Origin: Candidatus Brocadiaceae bacterium
GTDB taxonomy: Bacteria; Planctomycetota; Brocadiia; Brocadiales; Bathyanammoxibiaceae
NCBI GenBank assembly: GCA_030018855.1
Contig: JASEHG010000134.1
Location: 1-5,477 of the forward strand
Length of the DNA: 5,477 bases
Direction of reading: 5' to 3'
A program made the translations under genes and the position numbers. A model generated the notes under the pieces. The model saw nothing but the letters and a program-made list of their open reading frames with translations, did not search any database and was not told the origin of the DNA. Of the stretch, positions 1-5,199 are shown one piece after another (the first letter of the stretch is position 1; every line of letters begins with the position of its first letter).

Positions 1-1
1 A

Positions 2-484
2 AAAATAGATAACCCAATTGGAAAAACGAAAGAACAAGAAAAAGAGACTCGTACTACCTATTCTCTCCCAAAAATTATAGAAGTATATCGCGAGAGGAAA
101 CAGGGTATGGACACGCCTGTTTGGGAGGATAAAGACTATAATTGGTCTGAAGATGACATATGCAAGATTTTCCCCTCTAGTGAGGAAAGACATTTAGTGG
201 ATGCCGTTGCTATAAATATGGATGCTGATGTTGTGCATAACTATATTAGAAAACGAAAGTTGACGGACAAAAATATTGAACATGTAAAGCGGCTTTTCAA
301 AATTGGAATTTATTTAGTTTCGTTAGGATTATTTTTCCAGCTTTCTCAGAAGGAAGATATTGAAGAAAAAGAACAACTCCTGTCGGATTTAATGAAAGGT
401 GTAGGGAAAATAATTATACCAACAGTCATCAACGAAGAAATTATAAAGGAAATAGAAAAGGAAGAGGTGCAAGCTACAACTTGA
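2..484 (+). CDS. Hypothetical protein, 5' end cut by window edge
   Basis: I do not recognise this protein. An ATG at 107 gives 125 residues, preceded by a plausible Shine-Dalgarno GAGAGG (92-97). However, the same frame stays open back to base 2 and reads as ordinary protein (including the stretch YSLPKIIEVYRERKQG), so I treat it as a gene entering from the left. The product is charged and rich in Lys, Glu and Ile. It has one moderately hydrophobic stretch (FKIGIYLVSLGLFFQ) that is too short and polar at its edges to call a firm membrane segment, and a Glu/Lys-rich helical C-terminus that could form a coiled coil. It is visibly more A+T-rich than the genes to the right, which suggests accessory or acquired DNA. 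It ends 12 bases before the orphan ligase tail, convergent with it. Coding status is fairly sure; function and true start are unknown. Confidence 0.65.
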   Translation, partial: KIDNPIGKTKEQEKETRTTYSLPKIIEVYRERKQGMDTPVWEDKDYNWSEDDICKIFPSSEERHLVDAVAINMDADVVHNYIRKRKLTDKNIEHVKRLFKIGIYLVSLGLFFQLSQKEDIEEKEQLLSDLMKGVGKIIIPTVINEEIIKEIEKEEVQATT

Positions 485-496
485 GGGGTAGAGGCA

Positions 497-553
497 TTAA
501 AGCGCCCTTTTGAGTATCTTCCCCGTTGGGCCGTGGGGGAGTTCCTTGCGGAA
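497..553 (-). pseudogene. Orphan 3' tail of an acyl-CoA ligase gene (second copy)
   Basis: Read on the minus strand, these bases encode FRKELPHGPTGKILKRAL followed by TAA. This is identical over 18 residues to the last 18 residues of the intact ligase at 1066-2529, including the catalytic A10-motif lysine. The two DNA copies differ only at silent positions (Leu CTT/CTC, Arg AGG/CGT, Leu CTC/CTG, Pro CCA/CCT, Gly GGC/GGG) and share an uninterrupted 25-base block (531-555 against 1100-1124). Immediately upstream of the block similarity stops, and the frame reaches a stop codon at 572-574, so there is no gene body. It is either the displaced end of the ligase gene after an insertion or the residue of a deleted paralogue. 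Confidence 0.85.
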
Positions 554-624
554 TTTTGGTTGACCAGATGTTTAGGTCTACAATGAAACTTTTTGAATTT
601 ATGAGGCTTCTTTGAATCAATTAT

Positions 625-924
625 CTATTTCTTGCCCCTTAGTAATTCTACTATTTCTCCTTTAAATTTAGTGAAGTCTTTAAGGTTATTTTTAAGGTGG
701 GAGAACACCTTTTTGTCTTCAATGTCTCCATACCTATGCACCAAGACATTGCGCGACGCCCTCATGTCACGCAATCTTCTGAACATCACGTCTGAGACCA
801 CGTTCCTGCTTTTGAGCCTCTCCAGGACGTCTTCCTCGCTGGAGGGTAGACCCAGCTTTAATTCTGCGACCAGGACGTTGCAAACGTCTAATACGGCCTC
901 TCGTCCCAGAATGGGTATTGGAAT
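625..924 (-). pseudogene. HepT-like HEPN (DUF86) toxin remnant, N-terminus missing
   Basis: The minus strand has a 99-codon open stretch ending in TAG (625-627). It contains RNVLVHRYGDIED, the R-X4-H-X-Y signature of HepT, the HEPN ribonuclease toxin of MntA/HepT toxin-antitoxin pairs. The preceding region (GREAVLDVCNVLVAEL, then a Leu/Glu-rich helix) and the following helices also fit the family. The frame is closed upstream by an in-frame TAG (925-927). No suitable start codon lies before the motif; the only Met codons are internal (784 and 763). About 30-40 N-terminal residues are therefore missing compared with a typical HepT of roughly 110-140 residues. No MntA-like nucleotidyltransferase antitoxin is present in the window. 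The remnant lies between the two copies of the ligase tail, so it probably came with, or was trapped by, the event that duplicated the tail. Family assignment rests on the motif and helix pattern seen by eye. Confidence 0.75.
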
Positions 925-1065
925 CTATTCCTACGGCAGATTAGATTTGAGATATCACTGGTAAAAGTCTGCTAAAAGGTGAGCCCGGGTTAGAAGTCAG
1001 GGGTTAGTTAGATAGCAGACAGAATCTAAGATTACAGATTGCAAAATTAAATAATCTGGGAGATG
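925..1065. other. A+T-rich spacer between HepT remnant and ligase
   Basis: I see no coding frame here. It contains a degenerate TTAG/GTCAG-type sequence (983-1015) that resembles the low-complexity repeats at 5310-5420. A 6-bp inverted repeat, CAGATT/AATCTG (1035-1040 and 1053-1058), lies just downstream of the ligase stop. It lacks a convincing T tract, so I do not call it a terminator. Confidence 0.4.
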
Positions 1066-2529
1066 TTAGAGCGCACGTTTCAGTATCTTCCCCGTAGGCC
1101 CGTGGGGGAGTTCCTTGCGGAATTCAAAGAGGCGGGGGACCTTGTAGTGGGGGAGGTGCTGGTGGCAGTATTCCCTGAGTTCGTCTTCGCTTAGTGGAGT
1201 ATCACTGTGGCACACCACGTAGGCCTTGGGTACCTCTCCCCTGAGTCTGTCTGGTACGCCTATCACCGCCACCTCAAAGACCCCGGAATGGCGGCTTATG
1301 ATGTCTTCTATCTCCGCAGGGGCGACGTTCTCGCCACTTATAATGATGAGGTCTTTCTTCCTGCCTGTGATTTTGAGGAAACCCTTCTCATCAAGCCTGC
1401 CTATGTCGCCCGTCTTTAGCCAGCCCTCCGGGGTGATGGTCTCCCGGGTAAGTTCCGGGAGGTTCAGGTAGCCCTTCATAATGTTTGGACCCCTGACCCA
1501 TATGTCTCCCTCTTTTCCTGGGGGTAGGCTGTGGCCGTCTTCCCCTACTATCATCACCTCCACGTTAGGTAAGGGGCGTCCTGCCGTACCGTATTTATAG
1601 GATTCGGGGGTGTTCACGGAGACTATGGGAGAGGCCTCGGTGAGACCGTAGCCCTCCAGGAGGGGTACGGAGAATATCTTCTGGAAGGCGTTGAGTAGTT
1701 CCATAGGTACTGGCTCGCCACCCGTAACGGCTAGCCTCAGGCTGGAGAGGTCGTAGGTGGAGGTCTGTGCGGTCCTGACTATGGCCTTGTACATAGAGGG
1801 GATGGCAAGGAGGAACGTAACCTTCTCTTTCTCTATATTCTCCAGCACCCTGGGGCCTGAGAAGCGACCAATGTACACTACCCTTGCCCCGAAGAGGAGG
1901 GGCATGACCAGTGTGACCGTGAAGGCAAAGGTGTGGAAGAGGGGTATAACCCCCAGGAATATGTCTCTATCACTGAAGCCGAACGGGAGGAAACAGCCCT
2001 CAAGGTTGCTCAGTACGTTCTTATGGGTGAGCATCACCCCCTTGGGGTTGGCACTGGTGCCGGAGGTATAAAAGATGGCCGCAATATCCTCTTCTCTTAA
2101 CGGAGCTGGTGGTACTGGTGAGGAGACCGCAGATAAGGGGGGTATCTGGTCCAGATATATGCACTCCTTCACTACCCCACCTACAAGGTCTTTAAATGAG
2201 CTACTGGTTATAATACTCTCTATAGATGAGTCCTTTACAACGTAGGCTATCTGCAGAGGAGAAAATAGGGGGTTAATTATGACAGGGGTTATGCCATTAA
2301 AGAGGAGGGCAAAGTAGCTGGCCACGAATTCCCTAGAATTGGGCAGGCATAGACCTGCCTTGGTCTGGGGTCCGCCTGAGGTAGATGTCCCTAATTTCTG
2401 AAAAATTGCTGACAGGTCAGACGCTATCTTAAGGAGCTCTCCATAGGAAATAGCCCCCTTTTCGTCAACGATAGCCGTCTTCTGGGAGAAATATTTACAG
2501 CACTGGAGGAACTTTTCAGTAAGCGTCAT
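1066..2529 (-). CDS. AMP-forming acyl-CoA synthetase (ANL superfamily)
   Basis: This is a 487-residue adenylate-forming enzyme that would activate a carboxylic acid, most likely a fatty acid, to acyl-AMP and then acyl-CoA in the cytoplasm. The core motifs are present in order: the AMP-binding P-loop YTSGTSANPKG (154-164), YGLTEASP (294-301), GWLKTGDIGRLD (369-380), the hinge region GRKKDLI (389-395), and the C-terminal PTGK with catalytic Lys481. The length is near the short end of the family, with no extra domain, and nothing is missing. The substrate cannot be read from sequence; a long- or medium-chain fatty acid is a guess by resemblance, and an aryl acid is possible. It starts 5 bases after the DksA-like stop codon, so the two are probably cotranscribed and perhaps translationally coupled. 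Only a weak AGGGG lies close before the ATG. A second copy of its last 18 codons lies about 570 bases downstream. Confidence 0.93.
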   Translation of the reverse strand: MTLTEKFLQCCKYFSQKTAIVDEKGAISYGELLKIASDLSAIFQKLGTSTSGGPQTKAGLCLPNSREFVASYFALLFNGITPVIINPLFSPLQIAYVVKDSSIESIITSSSFKDLVGGVVKECIYLDQIPPLSAVSSPVPPAPLREEDIAAIFYTSGTSANPKGVMLTHKNVLSNLEGCFLPFGFSDRDIFLGVIPLFHTFAFTVTLVMPLLFGARVVYIGRFSGPRVLENIEKEKVTFLLAIPSMYKAIVRTAQTSTYDLSSLRLAVTGGEPVPMELLNAFQKIFSVPLLEGYGLTEASPIVSVNTPESYKYGTAGRPLPNVEVMIVGEDGHSLPPGKEGDIWVRGPNIMKGYLNLPELTRETITPEGWLKTGDIGRLDEKGFLKITGRKKDLIIISGENVAPAEIEDIISRHSGVFEVAVIGVPDRLRGEVPKAYVVCHSDTPLSEDELREYCHQHLPHYKVPRLFEFRKELPHGPTGKILKRAL

Positions 2530-2534
2530 GGCCC

Positions 2535-3026
2535 CTAATTGGGGGAGTGCTCCTGTTCAAGCTCTTCCAAGCTGAACGTTGAACCCCTTTTGGGCCCTTC
2601 TTCCTCTCCCTCGGTGGCCTCGGGCTCCTCTTCTACTAGATAGGCAAGCCTTCCTGCTCCTGTACCTAGCCTGTACTCCACCTCCTCTTCCTCTTTGCAT
2701 TTTACGCAAAGGGTAGCAAAAGGCAGGGCTTTTAACCTATGCCTGGGAATCATCGTCCCGCAGTTCTTGCATACACCGTAGCTGCCGGAATGTATCCTCG
2801 CCAGGGCATCTTCAATCTGCCTGAGTTCCTGTACCTCGCACTCAGCCATCTGGAGGGTAAGTTCATCTCCGATAGTGCTGGAGGCTATGTCTATTACGTC
2901 AGGTAGCCGGGACCCTCCTGAGTCCCTGTACTCCTGGAGCCTTCTATGTATCTCCCTCAAGAGGCGGTTTCTCCTTGTGGAGAGGCGGGCCTCAATTTCT
3001 TTTAATAGCTTCTTCTGAATCAGCAT
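2535..3026 (-). CDS. DksA/TraR-family zinc-finger transcription factor
   Basis: This 163-residue protein has the DksA/TraR layout. An N-terminal basic coiled-coil helix (about 1-40) leads to a tip carrying DVIDIA (43-48), which matches the DxxDxA motif that DksA inserts into the RNA polymerase secondary channel. A second helix (about 52-82) follows, then a zinc finger C86-x2-C89-x17-C107-x2-C110. The C-terminus (about 112-163) is a Glu-rich acidic tail longer than that of classical DksA. With the DxxDxA residues present, RNA-polymerase-directed regulation (stringent or nutritional response) is plausible, but the targets are unknown. The start is fixed by AGGAGG (3034-3039) seven bases before the ATG. 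It has its own promoter and leads directly into the acyl-CoA synthetase gene. General stress protein or YocK-type relatives are an alternative name within the same family. Confidence 0.9.
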   Translation of the reverse strand: MLIQKKLLKEIEARLSTRRNRLLREIHRRLQEYRDSGGSRLPDVIDIASSTIGDELTLQMAECEVQELRQIEDALARIHSGSYGVCKNCGTMIPRHRLKALPFATLCVKCKEEEEVEYRLGTGAGRLAYLVEEEPEATEGEEEGPKRGSTFSLEELEQEHSPN

Positions 3027-3033
3027 CGTAGAA

Positions 3034-3039
3034 CCTCCT
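3034..3039 (-). promoter_or_regulatory. Shine-Dalgarno site of the DksA-like gene
   Basis: AGGAGG on the minus strand, seven bases before the ATG. It is close to consensus and settles the start at 3026. Confidence 0.85.
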
Positions 3040-3051
3040 CACTATTGAGAC

Positions 3052-3080
3052 AATATAACCGATTTTGGCCTGCTTGTAAA
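3052..3080 (-). promoter_or_regulatory. Sigma70-type promoter for the DksA-like/ligase operon
   Basis: On the minus strand, TTTACA (3075-3080) is followed after exactly 17 bases by TATATT (3052-3057), each one or two bases off consensus. Transcription would begin near 3045, giving a very short leader containing the AGGAGG. This separates the DksA-like and ligase genes from the riboswitch-controlled genes upstream. Confidence 0.65.
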
Positions 3081-3142
3081 CAGTTTTTTTTAGGAGGGTT
3101 CTTTGTGTAAGACTCTATTCTGGAATAGTTTGCGAGCTGTAG

Positions 3143-3165
3143 GTAGCCGCAGGCTTTAGCCTGCG
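3143..3165 (+). repeat. GTAG-type REP palindrome, left copy
   Basis: GTAG (3143-3146) is followed by an 18-base perfect hairpin with 8-bp arms and a 2-base loop (3148-3165, CGCAGGCTTTAGCCTGCG). A GTAG tetranucleotide before a palindrome is the form of REP elements mobilised by RAYT (TnpA-REP) transposases. The 24 bases 3142-3165 are the exact reverse complement of 3263-3286. No RAYT gene is in the window. Confidence 0.85.
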
Positions 3166-3231
3166 AGAGACGCAGCGGACAGTAAGCACTGCGTAGTGTC
3201 TGCTTCTCACTCTTTGACAACCACCCATTGT

Positions 3232-3261
3232 TCCACCTGCGATGGGCGTAACTATACTTAT
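3232..3261 (-). pseudogene. Second, orphan copy of the sulfur-carrier C-terminal motif
   Basis: The minus strand encodes ISIVTPIAGG here, and the next codon is Thr. The intact carrier has ISIVPAIAGG followed by Thr at 3293-3322. The first 11 bases are identical (ACTATACTTAT on the plus strand, 3251-3261 and 3312-3322). The remaining codons differ largely at third positions apart from the P-A/T-P pair. The fragment begins directly behind the REP palindrome, in another frame from the intact gene, and has no stop after GG: the frame runs on to 3115. It looks like the tail of a displaced or deleted carrier gene. Confidence 0.6.
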
Positions 3262-3262
3262 A

Positions 3263-3285
3263 CGCAGGCTAAAGCCTGCGGCTAC
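3263..3285 (-). repeat. GTAG-type REP palindrome, right copy, fused to carrier gene end
   Basis: Inverted partner of the REP at 3143-3165, with its GTAG at 3282-3285 on the minus strand and a hairpin at 3263-3280. The pair with about 97 bases between forms a BIME-like unit. This copy overlaps the coding sequence of the sulfur carrier: its loop sequence supplies the TAG stop codon (3269-3271). Confidence 0.85.
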
Positions 3286-3565
3286 CGCCTGTCCCCCCCG
3301 CAATAGCCGGGACTATACTTATCTGGTCACCGTCTTTGACAGGGGTGTCCTGGTTCTTCTGGAAGCGGATATCCTCATCATTGACATAGAAGTTTATAAA
3401 CCGTCGTAACTGCCCCTTCTCATCGCAGAGGCGGTTCTTAATACCTGGGTAGCTAGACTCCAGATTACTTATAACCTCCTTAATGGTACAACCAGAGGCC
3501 TCTACCTCCTCTGCACCACTGGTGAGGGTCCTAAGGGGTGTTGGTATCCTTACGGTAATTGGCAT
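3269..3565 (-). CDS. CysO/MoaD/ThiS-like ubiquitin-fold sulfur carrier with C-terminal extension
   Basis: This 98-residue protein has the beta-grasp sulfur-carrier pattern: MPITVRIPTPLRTLT at the start, FINFYVNDEDIRF in the middle, and DGDQISIVPAIAGG near the end. It resembles mycobacterial CysO more than ThiS or classical MoaD. Such carriers are adenylated at the terminal glycine and converted to a thiocarboxylate that donates sulfide. Here Gly90-Gly91 is followed by TGGSRRL (92-98), which comes from the junction with a REP element and ends at a stop codon inside the REP palindrome. Unless the tail is removed, the glycine cannot be activated. The start is supported by AAGGAG (3574-3579) eight bases upstream. 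The gene follows the threonine-synthase-like gene by 89 bases in the same orientation and should share its SAM riboswitch. I infer it donates sulfur to that enzyme; a molybdopterin or thiamin role is less likely in this context. Confidence 0.88.
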   Translation of the reverse strand: MPITVRIPTPLRTLTSGAEEVEASGCTIKEVISNLESSYPGIKNRLCDEKGQLRRFINFYVNDEDIRFQKNQDTPVKDGDQISIVPAIAGGTGGSRRL

Positions 3566-3573
3566 AGTAAACT

Positions 3574-3579
3574 CTCCTT
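3574..3579 (-). promoter_or_regulatory. Shine-Dalgarno site of the sulfur-carrier gene
   Basis: AAGGAG on the minus strand, eight bases before the ATG at 3565. It supports that start. Confidence 0.75.
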
Positions 3580-3604
3580 TAATCCTTTATTCCTACCTGG
3601 GAGT

Positions 3605-3645
3605 GGCAAAGCCGCTTTTTTGCCGTCTGTCGGGGCTACCGCCCC
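3605..3645. repeat. Two hairpins between the PLP enzyme and carrier genes
   Basis: The 89-base intercistronic gap holds GGCAAA...TTTGCC (3605-3624) and a GC-rich hairpin GGGGCTACCGCCCC (3632-3645). On the minus strand the second contains GCGGTAGCC, also found at the REP/carrier junction, so it may be a decayed REP relative. Neither is followed by a good T tract. They could adjust message stability or the expression ratio of the two genes; this is inference. Confidence 0.45.
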
Positions 3646-3654
3646 AACAAAGGC

Positions 3655-4953
3655 TCATGACTTTGTACCTACGGTATCCTTCCGCTTCTGTGCCCTTTTT
3701 GCCCCGGCAGGAACGGCCTTACCTTCCCTCTCCATGAGGGCATCAAAGTCCTCTAGCTTTGCAGTGATTATCTTGGGTGATACGAGTCTGCCTATCACCG
3801 CCTCCTGGGTCTTCAGCCCAATGCCGGTAATGCTTATAACTATGGACTCGTCCCTGGGGATCCTTTCCTGTTCCAGCAGCTTCTTTGTAACGGCCACAGT
3901 AACACCCCCGGCCGTCTCAGTAAAGATGCCTTCGGTAGTGGCCAGGAGTTTTATCCCCTCCACTACCAGTTCTTCGTCACTAACGTCCTCGGCCCAGCCA
4001 CCACTAGCCCTGATAGCCTTTATGGCATGGTAGCCATCGGCGGGGTTGCCAATAGCAATGGACTGGGCAATGGTGTTGGGTTTTACGGGCTTGATGTTAT
4101 CCCATCCGCTTTTTACCGCAGTGGAGATGGGCGAGCTCCCCGAGGCCTGAGCCCCGTAAATTTTGGTGTCGGAATCCTTTATGAAACCAAGCAGGGCAAA
4201 CTCCTTGATTGCCTTGACTATCTTCAGGACGAGGGAGCCACCTGCCATGGGCGCCACAATATGCTTTGGGACCTTCCAGCCCAGTTGCTCCAGAATTTCA
4301 TAACCAAAGGTCTTGGACCCCTCGGCGTAAAATGGCCTTATATTTATATTGGCGAAGGCCCAACCGTACTTCCCTGCTATCTCGGAGCACAGGCGATTGA
4401 CGCCGTCATAATTGCCATTAATACCAATGACATTAGGACCATAGATAAGGGTGCCTATAATCTTACCCTGCTCTATGTTGGCTGGCATGAAGATATAACT
4501 CTCAAGTCCTGCCTGGGCGGCCTGGGCGGCCACGGAGTTGCCCAGGTTACCTGTGGTGGCGCAGGCCACCGTCTTGAAGCCAAATTCCTTAGACTTTGAT
4601 AGGGCCACTGAGACCACACGGTCCTTGAAACTCCAGGTAGGGTAGTTTACCGAGTCATTCTTTATGTAAAGCTCTTTCACCCCCAGGACCCTTGCCAGAT
4701 TGTCTGCCTTTATAAGGGGGGTAAACCCGACCTGGACACCGACGGTGGGCTCTCCATCCAGGGGGAGGAGTTCCTTGTACCTCCACATGTTTTTAGGTCT
4801 GGAGGCAATGACTTCCTTTGTCAGACACTTCTTTATGGCTTCATAGTCGTATTCCACCTCCAGTGGGCCGAAACAGAAACTGCATACGTGGATAGGCTCC
4901 TTTGGGTAGACCTCTCCACACTCCCGGCACTTCAAACCCTTAACGAACCCCAT
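3655..4953 (-). CDS. Threonine-synthase-like PLP enzyme, probable thiocarboxylate-dependent homocysteine synthase
   Basis: This 432-residue fold-type II PLP enzyme has threonine-synthase architecture. A zinc ribbon comes first (C9-x2-C12, C24-x2-C27), then the PLP-lysine motif WSFKDR (Lys110), the phosphate and substrate loop TTGNLGNS (133-140), and ETAGG (346-350). A basic tail follows residue 410. Family membership is clear. By homology it would convert O-phosphohomoserine to threonine. Two context facts argue otherwise: a SAM-I riboswitch sits directly upstream, and a CysO-like sulfur carrier follows in the same orientation. SAM-I switches control methionine and sulfur genes. I therefore infer gamma-replacement on O-phosphohomoserine using sulfide from the carrier thiocarboxylate, giving homocysteine. 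I recall, but cannot check, a report in Streptomyces of a threonine-synthase homologue plus ubiquitin-like carrier doing this. Plain threonine synthase (ThrC) remains the alternative. AAGGAG (4960-4965), six bases upstream, fixes the start. Confidence 0.9.
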   Translation of the reverse strand: MGFVKGLKCRECGEVYPKEPIHVCSFCFGPLEVEYDYEAIKKCLTKEVIASRPKNMWRYKELLPLDGEPTVGVQVGFTPLIKADNLARVLGVKELYIKNDSVNYPTWSFKDRVVSVALSKSKEFGFKTVACATTGNLGNSVAAQAAQAGLESYIFMPANIEQGKIIGTLIYGPNVIGINGNYDGVNRLCSEIAGKYGWAFANINIRPFYAEGSKTFGYEILEQLGWKVPKHIVAPMAGGSLVLKIVKAIKEFALLGFIKDSDTKIYGAQASGSSPISTAVKSGWDNIKPVKPNTIAQSIAIGNPADGYHAIKAIRASGGWAEDVSDEELVVEGIKLLATTEGIFTETAGGVTVAVTKKLLEQERIPRDESIVISITGIGLKTQEAVIGRLVSPKIITAKLEDFDALMEREGKAVPAGAKRAQKRKDTVGTKS

Positions 4954-4959
4954 CTCTTT

Positions 4960-4965
4960 CTCCTT
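4960..4965 (-). promoter_or_regulatory. Shine-Dalgarno site of the PLP-enzyme gene
   Basis: AAGGAG on the minus strand, six bases before the ATG at 4953. It lies downstream of the riboswitch terminator, so it is reached only by read-through transcripts. Confidence 0.8.
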
Positions 4966-4999
4966 GATAATGGATTAAAAATTCTGGAGGGGGGCCATT

Positions 5000-5034
5000 A
5001 AAAAAACTGCCTCTTCCCTGGGATAAGAAGAGGC
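5000..5034 (-). terminator. Intrinsic terminator of the SAM riboswitch
   Basis: On the minus strand GCCTCTTC (5027-5034) pairs with GAAGAGGC (5009-5016) across a 10-base loop. It is followed two bases later by seven Ts (5000-5006). The left arm and loop contain TCTTATC (5022-5028), which can instead pair with GATAAGA in the 3' strand of aptamer helix P1 (5046-5052). That gives the expected antiterminator, so high SAM favours termination and low SAM favours read-through into the PLP-enzyme gene. Confidence 0.9.
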
Positions 5035-5044
5035 TCATCATCTC

Positions 5045-5192
5045 ATCTTATCTCCCAAGGCTCCTTCCCTTCGTTACACTCAGGGCTCGCCTGGACCTTG
5101 TAGGAGTTAGCACCTGCATCCATCCGCCTAAGGCTGACAGACCGGTTGCTGTGGCTTCTTTGGGCCAGTCCCTCCGCCACTCTTGATAAGAT
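5045..5192 (-). ncRNA. SAM-I (S-box) riboswitch aptamer
   Basis: The minus strand carries the conserved SAM-I core in order: CTTATCAAGAG, GGAGGGACTGGCCC (5162-5175, kink-turn and P2 region), GCAACCGG (5142-5149), GGTGCTAACTCCTAC (5100-5114), and the closing strand GGGAGATAAGAT. Helix P1 forms between ATCTTATC (5185-5192) and GATAAGAT (5045-5052), 8 bp. It binds S-adenosylmethionine and represses the downstream genes through the adjoining terminator. It starts about where the upstream promoter would initiate. The P3 region contains an ATCCGCCTAAGG sequence related to small palindromes further upstream. The match to the family consensus is by recognition and is strong. Confidence 0.95.
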
Positions 5193-5199
5193 TCTCCAG

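Noticed and set aside
107..484. Taking the left-edge gene as complete from the ATG at 107
   Set aside because: The frame is open and protein-like back to the window edge, so a complete short gene cannot be asserted; the ATG is kept as an alternative start.
632..964. Plus-strand 110-residue open frame
   Set aside because: It lies antisense to the HepT remnant; its Ser/Leu/Thr-rich translation resembles no protein I recognise, while the minus strand shows a clear HEPN motif.
1035..1058. Possible terminator downstream of the acyl-CoA ligase
   Set aside because: Only a 6-bp A+T-rich stem with no T run after it on the minus strand.
3020..3220. Minus-strand 66-residue open frame overlapping the DksA promoter
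   Set aside because: It spans the promoter and a REP element, has no ribosome site, and overlaps the DksA-like start.
3142..3286. Repeat pair considered as a CRISPR fragment
   Set aside because: There are only two copies, in inverted orientation, with a GTAG head, and no regular spacers or cas genes.
3115..3303. Minus-strand 62-residue open frame across the REP pair
   Set aside because: It starts inside the carrier gene's G tract without a ribosome site and runs through both REP palindromes. I keep only the embedded second carrier-tail motif as meaningful.
4027..4599. Plus-strand 190-residue open frame
   Set aside because: It lies wholly antisense within the PLP-enzyme gene, whose zinc ribbon and PLP motifs are intact; it is a frame shadow.
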